Position numbers and translations under genes: made by a program
In this document: one piece after another, positions 12,443-23,065 of the stretch
How the letters are laid out: every line of letters starts with the position of its first letter
Position numbering within the stretch: the first letter of the stretch is position 1
The notes under the pieces: model-generated
What the model saw: the letters and a program-made list of their open reading frames with translations, nothing else
Told to the model about the DNA's origin: nothing
Databases searched by the model: none
DNA from: Paraburkholderia bryophila
GTDB lineage: Bacteria > Pseudomonadota > Gammaproteobacteria > Burkholderiales > Burkholderiaceae
Direction of reading: 5' to 3'
DNA length: 64,000 nt
NCBI RefSeq assembly: GCF_003269035.1
Contig: NZ_QLTK01000002.1
Span: 620,001 to 684,000 of the forward strand

Positions 12443-12601
12443 TGCGCCGCGGTGGCGAGGTTGGAGTGCGTACGTAGTCCGTTACCGTTCTGGCGCGCCA
12501 CCGGCATCCGCAACGTCGGGTTGTTCATCTTCATACGCTAGTCGCCGCGTTATTCTTTCTCCTATTCCGGCGCATACGCTTTTCTTTTCGATCGCTAGAA
12601 C

Positions 12602-13915
12602 ATGAACATCATCTGGGCGCGCTCCATCGTGTCGATCGTGCTGCTGGCTGTTCTGTGCGCGGCGGTCGGCGCACTCGTGAACGTCAAGGCCGCGCTCGTC
12701 CTCGCGATCGTCATGCTGCTCGCGCAGAGCTTCTTCAGTACGTTTCACAAGCAGCGCCTGTGGCGCCTGCTCGACGCGCCGGTGTACGGCGAAGTGCCGA
12801 GCGCGCCGGGTATCTGGGGCGAAATCTACTACCGTCTGCATAAGCTCGCGAAGCGCTGGCATGCGCAGGTGCGTCAGGTCGAGCAGCAGCATTCGCGTTT
12901 CATCCAGGCCATTCAGGCGTCGCCGAACGGCGTTGCCATGCTCGACGATCACGATCAGATCGAGTGGTGCAATGCGATCTCCGAGCTCCATTTCGGTCTC
13001 GATGCAAAACGCGATCTGCGTCAGCACATCACGCATCTGGTGCGTCAGCCCGACTTTGTCCGTTACCTGAATTCGCAGCGCTACGAGCAGATGCTGATCA
13101 TGCGCGGCATGGGCGAGAAGCGTCAGAACGTGCTGTCGGTGCAGGTGTTTCCGTACGGCGAGAACCGCAAGCTGGTGTTGTCGCAAGACATTACCGAGCT
13201 GGAGCGGACCGACGCGATGCGGCGTGACTTCGTCGCCAATGTCTCGCATGAACTGAAGACGCCGCTCACGGTGCTGTCCGGTTTTCTCGAGACCATGCGT
13301 GAACTGCCGCTGAGCGAAGCCGAGCGCGGTCGTTATCTCGAGCTGATGGAACAGCAGGCGTCGCGCATGCGGCATATCGTCAACGACCTGCTGGTGCTGG
13401 CCAAACTCGAAGGCGACAACAAGCCGCCGAGCGATCAGATGATCGATATGCGCGCGGTGATTCGGCATCTGCGGGACGACGCGGAAAACCTGTCGAGCGA
13501 TCATCACAAGATCAGTTTCGACGTCGACGAAGGGCTCACGGTCACCGGCGTCGAAACGGAAATTCTCAGCGCCTTGGGCAATCTCGTCACGAACGCGATT
13601 CGCTATACGCCGGACGGCGGCGCGATCAAGGTGAACTGGCATGGCACGGGCGGTTGCGCGGTGTTCTCGGTCACGGATAGCGGCCTGGGAATTCCGGCGG
13701 CCGACATTCCGCGCCTGACCGAGCGCTTCTATCGCGTGGATCGCAGCCGCTCGCGCGACACGGGCGGCACGGGCCTCGGTCTCGCGATTGTCAAGCACGT
13801 GTTGCAGCGGCACGATGCGCAACTGGACGTGAAGAGCGAGGAGGGGCGTGGCAGCACGTTCACCGTGCGTTTTCCGGTGTATCGCACGGCGCGCCGTCAT
13901 CCGGCGCCGGCTTGA
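12602..13915 (+). CDS. phoR: Phosphate regulon sensor histidine kinase PhoR
   Basis: A 437-aa kinase with two N-terminal membrane helices (about 5-25 and 28-48) and almost no periplasmic part, as expected for PhoR, which senses through Pst/PhoU. A PAS domain follows at about 98-200. The phosphorylated His is H216 in FVANVSHELKTPL, and the ATPase N, G1 and G2 boxes (NLVTNAIRYT, DSGLGIP, GGTGLGL) are intact. The ATG at 12602 lies 159 bp after phoB. It is the last gene of the regulon cluster. Confidence 0.96.
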   Translation: MNIIWARSIVSIVLLAVLCAAVGALVNVKAALVLAIVMLLAQSFFSTFHKQRLWRLLDAPVYGEVPSAPGIWGEIYYRLHKLAKRWHAQVRQVEQQHSRFIQAIQASPNGVAMLDDHDQIEWCNAISELHFGLDAKRDLRQHITHLVRQPDFVRYLNSQRYEQMLIMRGMGEKRQNVLSVQVFPYGENRKLVLSQDITELERTDAMRRDFVANVSHELKTPLTVLSGFLETMRELPLSEAERGRYLELMEQQASRMRHIVNDLLVLAKLEGDNKPPSDQMIDMRAVIRHLRDDAENLSSDHHKISFDVDEGLTVTGVETEILSALGNLVTNAIRYTPDGGAIKVNWHGTGGCAVFSVTDSGLGIPAADIPRLTERFYRVDRSRSRDTGGTGLGLAIVKHVLQRHDAQLDVKSEEGRGSTFTVRFPVYRTARRHPAPA

Positions 13916-13949
13916 GCTTATCGTCGCGGCCATGTTCCGCGCCGGCCCG

Positions 13950-13982
13950 AAAAAAAACCGCCTGAATTCAGGCGGTTTTTTA
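13950..13982. terminator. Bidirectional terminator between phoR and ppk1
   Basis: AACCGCCTGA / TCAGGCGGTT forms a palindromic stem with A's before and T's after it, so it can stop phoR from the left and ppk1 from the right. Confidence 0.88.
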
Positions 13983-14005
13983 TTTCCGGCAAAAAGGGAC
14001 CGGCA

Positions 14006-16069
14006 TCAAGAACAGAACTTACCCAGCAGACTCATCTGCGCGTTGCGCGACGATTTGCCCGGGCGCCGGCGACGATAATGGCCGTCGCTTTGCATCAGCC
14101 ACGCGGACTGGTTGTCGCCGAGAAACGCCGACAAACCTTCGGCGATCACGCGCCGCTTCAGCCGGCGATTATTGATCGGGAACGCCACTTCCACGCGCCG
14201 GAAGAAGTTGCGGTCCATCCAGTCGGCGCTCGACAGATAAACCTGCTCCTTGCCGCCGTCGTAGAAATAGAAAATGCGGTGGTGCTCGAGAAAGCGCCCG
14301 ACGATCGAACGCACCGTGATGTTCTCCGACAGCCCCGGCACGCCCGGCTGCAACGAACACACGCCGCGCACGATCAGATCGATCTTGACGCCGGCCTGCG
14401 ACGCTTCATACAGTTCGGCGATCACCGTAGGTTCGAGCAGCGCATTCATCTTCGCGACGATGCGCGCTTTCTTGCCGGCGCGTGCGTGTTCGGCTTCGGC
14501 GCGAATCGCTTCGACCAGTTTCGGATGCAGCGTGAACGGCGACTGCCACAACTCGTGCAGCTTCAACTCGCCGCCAATACCGGTCAGTTGCTGGAATACG
14601 TGGTGCACGTCTTCGCAGATTTGCTGGTCGGCGGTCATCAGGCCGAAGTCGGTGTACAAGCGGGCGGTGCGCGGATGATAGTTGCCGGTGCCCAGATGCA
14701 CGTAACGCTTGAGCGTGGTCTTGCCGCCCGACGAGACGCGCCGCACGATCAGCATCATCTTCGCGTGGCATTTGTGTCCCACCACGCCATAGACGACGTG
14801 CGCGCCCACCGCTTCGAGCTGCGACGCCCAGTTGATGTTGGTTTCTTCGTCGAAGCGCGCGAGCAGTTCGACCACCACCGTGACTTCCTTGCCGTTGCGC
14901 GCGGCTTGCATCAGCGCATCCATCAGCGGCGAATCGGTGCCGGTGCGGTAGATGGTCTGCTTGATCGCCACCACGTTCGGATCCTTGGCGGCCTGCAGCA
15001 GCAGTTCCAGCACCGGCTGAAAGCTCTCGTACGGGTGATGCAGCAGCACGTCGCCCTGATCGATCACGTCGAACAGGCTGGCGCTGTTGGCGACCTGCTG
15101 GGGAATCGCCGGAATATGCGGTACGAATTTCAGATCGGGCCGGTCCACCATCTCCGGCAACTGCATCAGCCGCACCAGGTTGACGGGGCCGTCGGCGTAA
15201 TAGCAGTCTTTGTCGGACAGATCGCTTTCGTCGAGCAGGCGTCGCACGACATGCGACGGTGTTTCCGCCGACACTTCGAGCCGCACCGCGTTGCCCAGAT
15301 GGCGCGCCGGCAATTCGCCCTGCAACGCGACGCGCAGATTGGTGATTTCGTCTTCGTCGACGAACAGTTCGCTATTGCGCGTGATGCGAAACTGATTGCA
15401 GCTACGTACCACCAGATTCGGAAACAGCTCGCCGACAAAGCGTTGCAGCAGCGAGCTCAGCAGCACGAAGCCATGCGGATAGCCCGACAGTTCCTGCGGC
15501 ATGCGCACGAGCCGCGGCAACGCGCGCGGCGCTTGCACGATGCCCATCATCGCCTGACGGCCGAACGCGTCTTTGCCTTCGAGTTCGACGACGAAGTTCA
15601 GGCTCTTGTTGAGCACGCGCGGAAACGGATGTGCCGGATCGAGACCGATCGGCGTGAGCACCGGCAGCAGTTCGTCGAAGAAGTAGTTGCGCGCCCATTC
15701 GGTCTGCGCTTCGTTCCACGCTTCGGTGCCGTGAAAATAGATGCCTTCCTGTTCGAGCGCACTCAGCACGGTGTCGTGCAGCATGGTGTACTGACGATGC
15801 ACGAGTTTCTGCGCGCGCTCGACCACGAGGTCGTACACGTGTTGCAACGACATACCGTCCGGCGACAGCGCGCCGGGGTTGTCGCGCATCTGTTCCTGCA
15901 GTCCGGCCATGCGGACTTCGAAGAATTCGTCGAGATTGCTACTGGTGATACAGATGAAGCGCAGGCGTTCGAGCAAAGGGACGGCAGGGTCGGCAGCTTG
16001 TGCCAACACACGCTCGTTGAAGCCCAGAATGCCCAGCTCGCGATTCAAGAGGGGGTAGCGGATGGACAT
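14006..16069 (-). CDS. ppk1: Polyphosphate kinase 1
   Basis: A 687-aa enzyme that reversibly transfers the gamma phosphate of ATP onto inorganic polyphosphate. The N-terminal domain begins YPLLNRELGILGFNERVL; the two phospholipase D-like catalytic domains contain YVHLGTGNYHPRTA, the region of the autophosphorylated His in this family, and SSADWMDRNFFRR near the end. The frame extends upstream to 16309, but that part lies in the adjacent insertion sequence; the ATG at 16069 gives the family N-terminus. The gene is convergent with phoR and divergent from ppx, and an IS110 element lies directly behind its start. Confidence 0.95.
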   Translation of the reverse strand: MSIRYPLLNRELGILGFNERVLAQAADPAVPLLERLRFICITSSNLDEFFEVRMAGLQEQMRDNPGALSPDGMSLQHVYDLVVERAQKLVHRQYTMLHDTVLSALEQEGIYFHGTEAWNEAQTEWARNYFFDELLPVLTPIGLDPAHPFPRVLNKSLNFVVELEGKDAFGRQAMMGIVQAPRALPRLVRMPQELSGYPHGFVLLSSLLQRFVGELFPNLVVRSCNQFRITRNSELFVDEDEITNLRVALQGELPARHLGNAVRLEVSAETPSHVVRRLLDESDLSDKDCYYADGPVNLVRLMQLPEMVDRPDLKFVPHIPAIPQQVANSASLFDVIDQGDVLLHHPYESFQPVLELLLQAAKDPNVVAIKQTIYRTGTDSPLMDALMQAARNGKEVTVVVELLARFDEETNINWASQLEAVGAHVVYGVVGHKCHAKMMLIVRRVSSGGKTTLKRYVHLGTGNYHPRTARLYTDFGLMTADQQICEDVHHVFQQLTGIGGELKLHELWQSPFTLHPKLVEAIRAEAEHARAGKKARIVAKMNALLEPTVIAELYEASQAGVKIDLIVRGVCSLQPGVPGLSENITVRSIVGRFLEHHRIFYFYDGGKEQVYLSSADWMDRNFFRRVEVAFPINNRRLKRRVIAEGLSAFLGDNQSAWLMQSDGHYRRRRPGKSSRNAQMSLLGKFCS

Positions 16070-16140
16070 CGGCAGCGAGAATGGAATGTCAGGAAGAGAG
16101 CAACTGTATTGCAAGTCAAGTAGAAACCGGCGCGTGGATA

Positions 16141-17270
<1,130 letters not shown>

Positions 17271-17315
17271 ATACAAGGCAGAAAGACGCTCGGAAATTCT
17301 CACAGTATGATGACG

Positions 17316-17342
17316 TTGTTATGACATTTTGAATGTTATAAA
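17316..17342 (+). promoter_or_regulatory. Promoter-like sequence upstream of ppx
   Basis: TTGTTA (17316) and TATAAA (17337) lie 15 bp apart in an AT-rich patch just outside the IS element. The spacing is shorter than ideal. It could drive ppx with a leader of about 200 nt. Confidence 0.35.
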
Positions 17343-17562
17343 TTCTACGCTGGATTCGTCGCGTGTCGTCAATATGACGCAGTCCATATGGGACCATACG
17401 GCACCCCCATTGCTGCGAGGTGACATCGTGAGGCCCGGTACGCTTAGAATGGCGTCTTTGAACAGCGCGGCCGGCCACAAGGCGCCCAAGGCACCGGGTG
17501 GACATTCGCCAGATTCGGCGTCCACCGCCGCCGCGCTCGCGCGCATGGAGTCCGCTTACTCG

Positions 17563-19074
17563 ATGGTCACAACGCCCCAACTCCTCGCCGCCGTCGACCT
17601 CGGCTCGAACAGCTTTCGCCTGATCGTGGGCCGGGTCGAGGAAACCGACGCGGGCAGCCAGATTTATCAGGTCGACGCCTTGCGTGAACCGGTGCGTCTT
17701 GCCGCCGGTCTGTCGCGCGACAAGATGCTCGATCGTGCCTCGCAAGTGCGGGGCTGGGACGCGCTCAAGCGCTTCGGCGAACGCCTGCGCGACTTTCATC
17801 CCGATCACGTGCGCGCGGTCGCGACCAATACACTGCGCATCGCCAAGAACGCCGGCGAATTTCTCGGCGAGGCACAAGCCGCGCTCGGGTTTCCGATCGA
17901 AGTGATCGCCGGGCGTGAAGAAGCACGTCTGATTTATGCCGGTGCAGCACACTCCGTGCCGGCTAGCGCGGGCAAGCGGCTGGTGGTCGATATCGGCGGC
18001 GGCTCGACGGAATTCATCATCGGCTCGCACTACACGCCGATCAAGATGGAGAGTCTGTATATCGGCTGCGTGAGTCATAGCCGCGCGTTTTTCCCGGCCG
18101 GCAATGTGGACGAATACACCATGCGCCAGGCCGAGCTCGCCGCGGGCCGCGAAATCCAGATCATTTCCGCCGAGTACAAGAAAACCGGCTGGGAACAGGC
18201 AATCGGTTCGTCGGGCACGGCGCGCGCATTGGCCGAACTGGTCGAGGCAAACGGTTTCAACGATCCGGGCGTCACGCATGGCATTACGCGCGGCGGGCTC
18301 GAACGGCTCAAGCGCGCGTTGATCAAGGCGGAGAACGTCAATCGTCTGAAGCTGGTCTCGTTGAAGGGCGATCGTATTCCGGTGCTGGCCGGCGGACTGT
18401 CGATCATGATCGCGGTGTTCGACGAACTCGGCGTCGATTACGTCGACACGACCGACGGCGCATTGCGTCTGGGCGTGCTGTACGACCTGCTGGGCCGCTC
18501 GCAGCACGAAGACATGCGTACGGTGACGGTGGAAGGTTTCATGCGCCGCTATGGCGTGGATCGCGCGCAGGCCGGGCGCATCGGCGAACTCGCGGTGCGT
18601 TTCTACGATCAGTTTGCCGAACCCGATGAAGAGCGTCGCGCGGAAAATCGCATGTTCCTGAGTTGGGCCGCGGCCTTGCACGAGATCGGTTTGTCGATTT
18701 CGCATAGCGCCTATCACAAGCATTCGGCTTATATCGCCAGCAACGCGGACATGCCGGGCTTTTCGCGGACCGATCAGGCGCGGCTCGCCGCGCTGGTGCT
18801 GGGGCATGCGGGCAAACTCGGCAAGTTGTCGCAAACGCGTGAAGTGGAATGGCCGCTGCTGTTCTGCCTGCGGCTGGCGGCGCTGTTGTGTCGTCGACGT
18901 GCGGATGTCGGCTTGCCCGGCATCGCGGTTTCGCAGGTCAATAGTGGCTACGAGGTGCGTTTGCCGAACGAATGGGTGGCCAACAATCCGCTGACCGACT
19001 ACAGCCTGATTCAGGAAGCCGCCGAGTGGGAAAAGGTCGGCATTCCGTATCGCGTGGTTTATACCGGCGACTGA
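17563..19074 (+). CDS. ppx: Exopolyphosphatase (Ppx/GppA family)
   Basis: A protein of about 503 aa that removes terminal phosphates from polyphosphate, the counterpart of ppk1. The ASKHA ATPase fold shows AAVDLGSNSFRLIV (phosphate 1 loop), VDIGGGSTEFI (phosphate 2 loop) and GSSGTARAL. The C-terminal helical HD-like region contains ALHEIGLSISHSAYHKHSAYI. The frame is open from 17329, with possible starts at 17449, 17545 and 17563; the last gives the usual family N-terminus. A terminator follows directly. Confidence 0.93.
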   Translation: MVTTPQLLAAVDLGSNSFRLIVGRVEETDAGSQIYQVDALREPVRLAAGLSRDKMLDRASQVRGWDALKRFGERLRDFHPDHVRAVATNTLRIAKNAGEFLGEAQAALGFPIEVIAGREEARLIYAGAAHSVPASAGKRLVVDIGGGSTEFIIGSHYTPIKMESLYIGCVSHSRAFFPAGNVDEYTMRQAELAAGREIQIISAEYKKTGWEQAIGSSGTARALAELVEANGFNDPGVTHGITRGGLERLKRALIKAENVNRLKLVSLKGDRIPVLAGGLSIMIAVFDELGVDYVDTTDGALRLGVLYDLLGRSQHEDMRTVTVEGFMRRYGVDRAQAGRIGELAVRFYDQFAEPDEERRAENRMFLSWAAALHEIGLSISHSAYHKHSAYIASNADMPGFSRTDQARLAALVLGHAGKLGKLSQTREVEWPLLFCLRLAALLCRRRADVGLPGIAVSQVNSGYEVRLPNEWVANNPLTDYSLIQEAAEWEKVGIPYRVVYTGD

Positions 19075-19093
19075 CGCGGTTGCTCGTTGAATG

Positions 19094-19123
19094 AAAAAGC
19101 CCGGTACGTACCGGGCTTTTTTT
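19094..19123. terminator. Bidirectional terminator between ppx and olsB
   Basis: GCCCGGTAC / GTACCGGGC is a perfect palindromic stem flanked by AAAAA and TTTTTTT, serving ppx from the left and olsB from the right. Confidence 0.88.
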
Positions 19124-19167
19124 CGTGCATCGGCTATCCGCGCTTTGCCGGCGCGGTGCGATTGCGC

Positions 19168-19980
19168 TCAGCGCGACGCCGCATCGCCGAGGAAGTGGCG
19201 AGCGTAACGCGCATTGATCTCGGACAGACGCAGCAGCGTCAGAAAGTCCGCGCAGTTGAAGTCAGGATCCCATGCCGGTGCGCCGCATATCTTCGCGCCG
19301 AGCCGTAGATAGCCCTTCACGAGCGGCGGCGGCGCGACGTCGGCACCGGTGCGCAATTCGTCGACCGGCAGCGGGGTGTGCGGGAACGCGTGATATTCCG
19401 GCGCGGTCATCGCGGTGTCGCGCAGCGCGCAATACAGGTTCGCCGCATAGTGGCCGCCGTCGACCATCGCGACGCTCGCGCAGCCGAGCATGGTCTCGTA
19501 GCCGTTGTGCTTCATGTACGCGGCGAGGCCGGCCCACAGCGACATGATCACGGCGCCGCTGCGGTAGTCCGGGTGCACGCACGAGCGGCCCACTTCGACC
19601 ATTTTCGGGCGCAGGTGCGTCAGGCGCGACACGTCAAATTCGCTTTCCGCATACAGACGGCCGATACGTGCGGCCTGGTGCGGCGGCAGCGCGCGATACG
19701 TGCCGACCACCTTCAGCGTGTCGAGATCGCGCACCAGCAAATGATCGCAGTAGGAATCGAACGAATCGACGTCGAGCCCGGCGGGGCCGGTCAGGCGTGC
19801 GCCCATTTCCTCGGCGAACACGCGGTAGCGCAGACGCTGCGCTTCGCGCAGTTCGTCGTCGCTACGGGCCCACGTCACTTGCAGGCGATGCTGGGCGGTG
19901 ACCGTTTCCTCGGCGCGCGGCAGACGGCGCGTTTCGAAGAGCGAAGCCAGGGGCGGGGTGGGCGTCGGCAGTTCTCGCAT
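19168..19980 (-). CDS. olsB: L-ornithine N(alpha)-acyltransferase OlsB (GNAT fold)
   Basis: A 270-aa acyltransferase-like GNAT protein. In this family OlsB transfers a 3-hydroxyacyl group from acyl-ACP to ornithine, the first step to ornithine lipids, phosphorus-free membrane lipids made when phosphate is scarce. Matching segments are AQRLRYRVFAEEMGA, FDSYCDHLLVRD, VVGTYRALPP and EVGRSCVHPDYRSG, and the C-terminal DFNCADFLTLL. The location beside the Pho regulon fits. The length agrees with Burkholderia OlsB, so a distant hemolysin-like acyltransferase is less likely. Confidence 0.82.
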   Translation of the reverse strand: MRELPTPTPPLASLFETRRLPRAEETVTAQHRLQVTWARSDDELREAQRLRYRVFAEEMGARLTGPAGLDVDSFDSYCDHLLVRDLDTLKVVGTYRALPPHQAARIGRLYAESEFDVSRLTHLRPKMVEVGRSCVHPDYRSGAVIMSLWAGLAAYMKHNGYETMLGCASVAMVDGGHYAANLYCALRDTAMTAPEYHAFPHTPLPVDELRTGADVAPPPLVKGYLRLGAKICGAPAWDPDFNCADFLTLLRLSEINARYARHFLGDAASR

Positions 19981-20296
19981 TGGGGCGTCCTGGTCGAAAA
20001 AAGGGAGATTTCTTTTTTCGCCAATGTAGTAACGCCTGGTGACGCTCGCATGGCAATGCCATGACGATTGGATGACGCCCCGTAAGCTGCGGGGGCGCGG
20101 GTTGTAATGTCGGGGGTGCGGAGTGGGGGAGTGTTGTTTTCGTGCGAAGTGTGGGGGATGCGTGGTGGGTGGGGCGGTTTGCGCGGTTCACACGGAGCAG
20201 GTGAGGCGAGTGAGGTTGCCTCTTATCGCGCGCTTTCTTTCTGGTAGGTCGCGCGGCACTGCGCCTCTCACGTACCGCGCGTCAGCTCAGTTCAAA
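19981..20296. other. Intergenic region between olsB and sixA, no gene seen
   Basis: About 316 bp of G-rich sequence in which both flanking genes point the same way (minus). The only features are a poly-A/T stretch near 19998-20020, possibly part of the olsB promoter. No coding potential is convincing. Confidence 0.5.
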
Positions 20297-20755
20297 TCAA
20301 ACCAGATCGGGCGTGATCGCCGCGCGCAGCACCGCCTGATCGTCGCCGTCGCGTTCGCGGCTCGCGATCCACCACACGCCGGCTTTCTTCAGCGGCCAGC
20401 TCGCTTCGCTATGGCCGAGCAGACGCGCGGCCACATGGCCGAGCGTCGGTTGATGGCCGACGATTACCACCGTCTGCGCTACACCCTTAGGCCAGCCGGC
20501 GGCGTTGAGCACGTCGTCGGCGCTGGCGTTGGGCGCGAGTTCACGCACCACGCGGTATTGGTCGCTCAGGGTCTCGGCGGTTTGGATCGTGCGGGTGGCT
20601 GGGCTGGCGAGCACCAGGGCGTCGTCGGGCAGGCGAGTGCGCAGCCATTTGGCGACGTTTTGCGCCTGCTTGCGGCCGCGCGTGGTGAGTGCGCGCGCGA
20701 GGTCGCTGGCAGCGGCTTCTTCGGCTTCGGCGTGACGCCAGAGGATCAGGTCCAT
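20297..20755 (-). CDS. sixA: Phosphohistidine phosphatase SixA
   Basis: A 152-aa histidine phosphatase (phosphoglycerate-mutase-like fold) that dephosphorylates phospho-His proteins in the cytoplasm. The catalytic motif LWRHAEAE holds the nucleophile H8, ATRTIQTAE is the phosphate-binding loop, and VIVGHQPTLG carries the second active-site His. An AAGGAG sequence precedes the ATG. It stands alone on the minus strand. Confidence 0.9.
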   Translation of the reverse strand: MDLILWRHAEAEEAAASDLARALTTRGRKQAQNVAKWLRTRLPDDALVLASPATRTIQTAETLSDQYRVVRELAPNASADDVLNAAGWPKGVAQTVVIVGHQPTLGHVAARLLGHSEASWPLKKAGVWWIASRERDGDDQAVLRAAITPDLV

Positions 20756-21002
20756 GTGTGTCTCCTTGACTCTGGTTACGGCGCGTGGGGCGCCAAATGT
20801 CGATCACTGTCGCATGGGGGCGAGGGAGGCCGCAAGGCGGTGGCGCGGGTGGGGCGCATCAGCATCGGCATATGTCCCGCGTGTGGGCGCTTCAGATGGG
20901 CGAGCGTGTACAAAGGAGGGCGGCGAAGTCGCGCACCTCGCCACCGCCGTCTGATTGAAAACGCGACGATGCGCCGAATGCCAATCTGCGGCCCAAAAGC
21001 AA

Positions 21003-21033
21003 AAACCCGCGAAGCCTAAGGCTACGCGGGTTT
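21003..21033 (-). terminator. Original terminator of tRNA-Pro, separated from it by island 1
   Basis: AAACCCGCG / CGCGGGTTT with an inner GCC/GGC pair forms a strong hairpin, with a T run on the minus strand. It lies 16 bp outside the left tRNA-Pro repeat, in the place where the minus-strand tRNA-Pro transcript would end without the island. Confidence 0.7.
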
Positions 21034-21048
21034 CGTGTTGCTTTTTCG

Positions 21049-21097
21049 TGGTCGGAGCGAAAGGATTCGAACCTTCGACCCTCTGATCCCAAATCAG
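21049..21097 (-). repeat. Left attachment repeat: 3' part of tRNA-Pro(TGG)
   Basis: A 49-bp copy identical to 37132-37180. It covers the anticodon arm through the T arm, acceptor 3' strand and CCA of tRNA-Pro on the minus strand. The 5' half is absent, so it is an attachment duplicate and not a working tRNA. Confidence 0.93.
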
Positions 21098-21262
21098 GGA
21101 AAGTCTGTATTTCTTCGCGTTGATCGAAATTCCCTCAATCCCCTGAAACTGCTTTCTGGCAAGGGTTTTCGGCGAAATCGTTCAATTTCCGAGTTGATCT
21201 CCATTGATCTGTTGCGACATAATCGGGTTACACAGCGGTTACATCGACCCGGCAACCAAGAC

Positions 21263-21820
21263 ATGGCGAAAGTTAGCTTTACGGCGGCGCGAGTAAACGG
21301 ACACACGTGCCCTGCCGGCAAGTCGCAGGCATTCCTGTGGGATAGCAAGGCGACCGGGCTGGGTCTGCGTGCAACCGCCGCTGGCGCGAAGGCGTATATC
21401 TTCCAAGGAAAGATCCACGGCAAAACAGTCCGGGTCACGATTGGCGATCCCCGTAATTGGGGTATCGACGACGCCCAGGAGGAAGCTCGGCGACTTCAGC
21501 GGTTGGTAGACAAGGGCATTGATCCACGGGAGCGTCGCGCCGAGGAACAGGCCTCACATGCGGCCCGGCAGGCCGAACGGCTCCGGCAAGACACGACGGT
21601 CAAGGATGCCTGGCAGGAGTACGTCCGGTACCTGCGAACCAAGACCGCATCAAAGTCGAAGCGACCGCGCTCAGAGCGCTATATCAACGAGCACTCGTCG
21701 TATGCGTCACCCGGTGGCGAACCCAAAAAACGCGGTAAGGGGAAAACCCTCCCAGGAAAAGGATGGCTGTCTGGGCCGGCCCCCGCGAAGACCGGACACG
21801 AGGTAACGCTTAAACTTTGA
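21263..21820 (+). pseudogene. Truncated tyrosine integrase (N-terminal part only)
   Basis: About 160 residues of a P4-type integrase: an N-terminal DUF4102 arm-binding domain (LWDSKATGLGLRATAAG, FQGKIHGKTVRVTIGD) and the start of the core-binding domain (TTVKDAWQEYVRYL). The frame then runs into unrelated sequence near 21750 and stops at 21820. The catalytic domain with the R-H-R-Y residues is missing. Full-length relatives are about 400 aa. The gene points into the island, close to the left attachment repeat. Confidence 0.85.
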
Positions 21821-21835
21821 GGTAGTCTTACGCCT

Positions 21836-22219
21836 ATGTTTAAGCCCAACTCTAACGTGGACCCGATTGAAGTTCTGACCCAGCCCGAACAGCGCCGCCG
21901 GCGCTCCGTCGAGGAGAAGTTCGCGATAGTGCGCGAGACCTTCGAACCCGGAGCGAGCGTTTCCGGAGTTGCCCGTCGTCATCGGGTGAATGCAAACCAT
22001 GTGTTCGCCCGGCGCAAGCTCTATCAGGACGGAAGACTGTCAGCAGTCAGTGCTGGCGAGCAGGTAGTGCCGGCGTCCGACCTGGCCGGAGCGATGTCGC
22101 CGCGCCGGCTGCAGGTGTTCATGAAATGCGCCGCGCGGGTGGCTGCGGTTAAGCGCTTGCCTCTTGTTGCTCTAGGAAGCGTTTGCGGAACTCCATCGGC
22201 TGGGAGATACCTGGAATAG
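21836..22219 (+). pseudogene. IS66-family TnpA-like (orf1) remnant
   Basis: The N-terminal 80 or so residues match small IS66 TnpA proteins: [20 protein letters not shown] followed by a helix-turn-helix with [20 protein letters not shown]. Homology fades near 22100 and the last 40 residues look like read-through that overlaps the next gene on the other strand. A matching 3' remnant of an IS66 transposase lies at 24033. Confidence 0.65.
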
Positions 22220-22562
22220 GCGCTTGCGGATTTCCCGCGCCGGCCATAACGATCGATCCGAAATTAAATAGGCGGCCGAGAATGCCTTGATGCACTTGGA
22301 TGCTTTCGATCTTCCGCACGCCAATTTCCACCGTGCTGCGCCGAATAAATCCGAATTTCGCAACAATTCGTTTGTTTGTGATTGCCAGTTCAGTTGATTT
22401 GTAACGGATGAGCACGCCGAGCAAAACCAGCAAGCCAAGGCCGAACACAGGCAACAACAGCACACCAGCAATAATATTTGGTGCAAGATGCCAAAGGCTC
22501 AATTGCCCCTTGTAAATGATCTTCTCGCCAGAGACAAGGTTTTTCTCTACATAAGTCGCCAT
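22149..22562 (-). CDS. PH domain-containing membrane protein (bPH2/YdbS-like)
   Basis: A 137-aa protein with a short N-terminal segment ([16 protein letters not shown]), two adjoining hydrophobic segments at about residues 26-52, and a bacterial PH domain with the [13 protein letters not shown] strand and the [16 protein letters not shown] motif typical of bPH2 proteins. The role is unknown; such proteins are membrane-anchored and are often found in stress or accessory regions. The stop overlaps the end of the IS66 remnant frame. The ATG at 22562 is chosen over upstream starts because the conserved part begins there. Confidence 0.72.
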   Translation of the reverse strand: MATYVEKNLVSGEKIIYKGQLSLWHLAPNIIAGVLLLPVFGLGLLVLLGVLIRYKSTELAITNKRIVAKFGFIRRSTVEIGVRKIESIQVHQGILGRLFNFGSIVMAGAGNPQAPIPGISQPMEFRKRFLEQQEASA

Positions 22563-23065
22563 GCTTCCCTCGGTTATCGGTTCTATTTCTTGGAAGGACC
22601 GCGAGACGCCGCGATCCATACCGCGTTATCGGCGTCGGCGCGCGATTACTTGAGGCCGCGGTCCATTGCTGCGGAGAAGTCGACTGGCATAGGTTGCATG
22701 GCTCGGTACAACGTAGCGTCGGATGTTGGGGCGCTATTATGGGTGCCAAGGAGGCCCATGTGCACAAGCTACAACGTTGGCGATATCAACATTATTCGAG
22801 GCGTTCTCGGACTCTCTGACTGCGCGCTTCGATTCAAAATCAGAGATCTACAAGGATTAGGGGAGCGCTGATTTTCCGATGCGCCGTCGACGGCGTGGTT
22901 TTGGACGTGGTGGCCTCCGCGATGGGGTCGCGCCGGATGATGCCACCTTAAGTGAGAGTTGTCCGACACGACGCGCTAAAGAATCGGGCGGCTCGGCCGT
23001 TAAGAATGGTGTCGAGTAGTTAGTTAACACGCGTGCGCCATTCAAGCTGACGGGGCGATTTGTCG
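22563..23065. other. Divergent intergenic region, no gene seen
   Basis: About 500 bp between the PH-domain gene and the channel gene. Short frames occur on both strands, but none has a ribosome binding site plus protein-like composition. It presumably holds the promoters of both divergent genes. Confidence 0.45.

Noticed and set aside
12482..13933. 483-codon frame opposite phoR
   Set aside because: Shadow frame; phoR on the other strand has all kinase motifs.
14078..16123. 681-codon frame opposite ppk1
   Set aside because: His/Arg-rich shadow of the conserved ppk1 gene with no protein-like features.
20123..21019. 298-codon frame opposite sixA
   Set aside because: Shadow of sixA extended by G-rich noncoding DNA.
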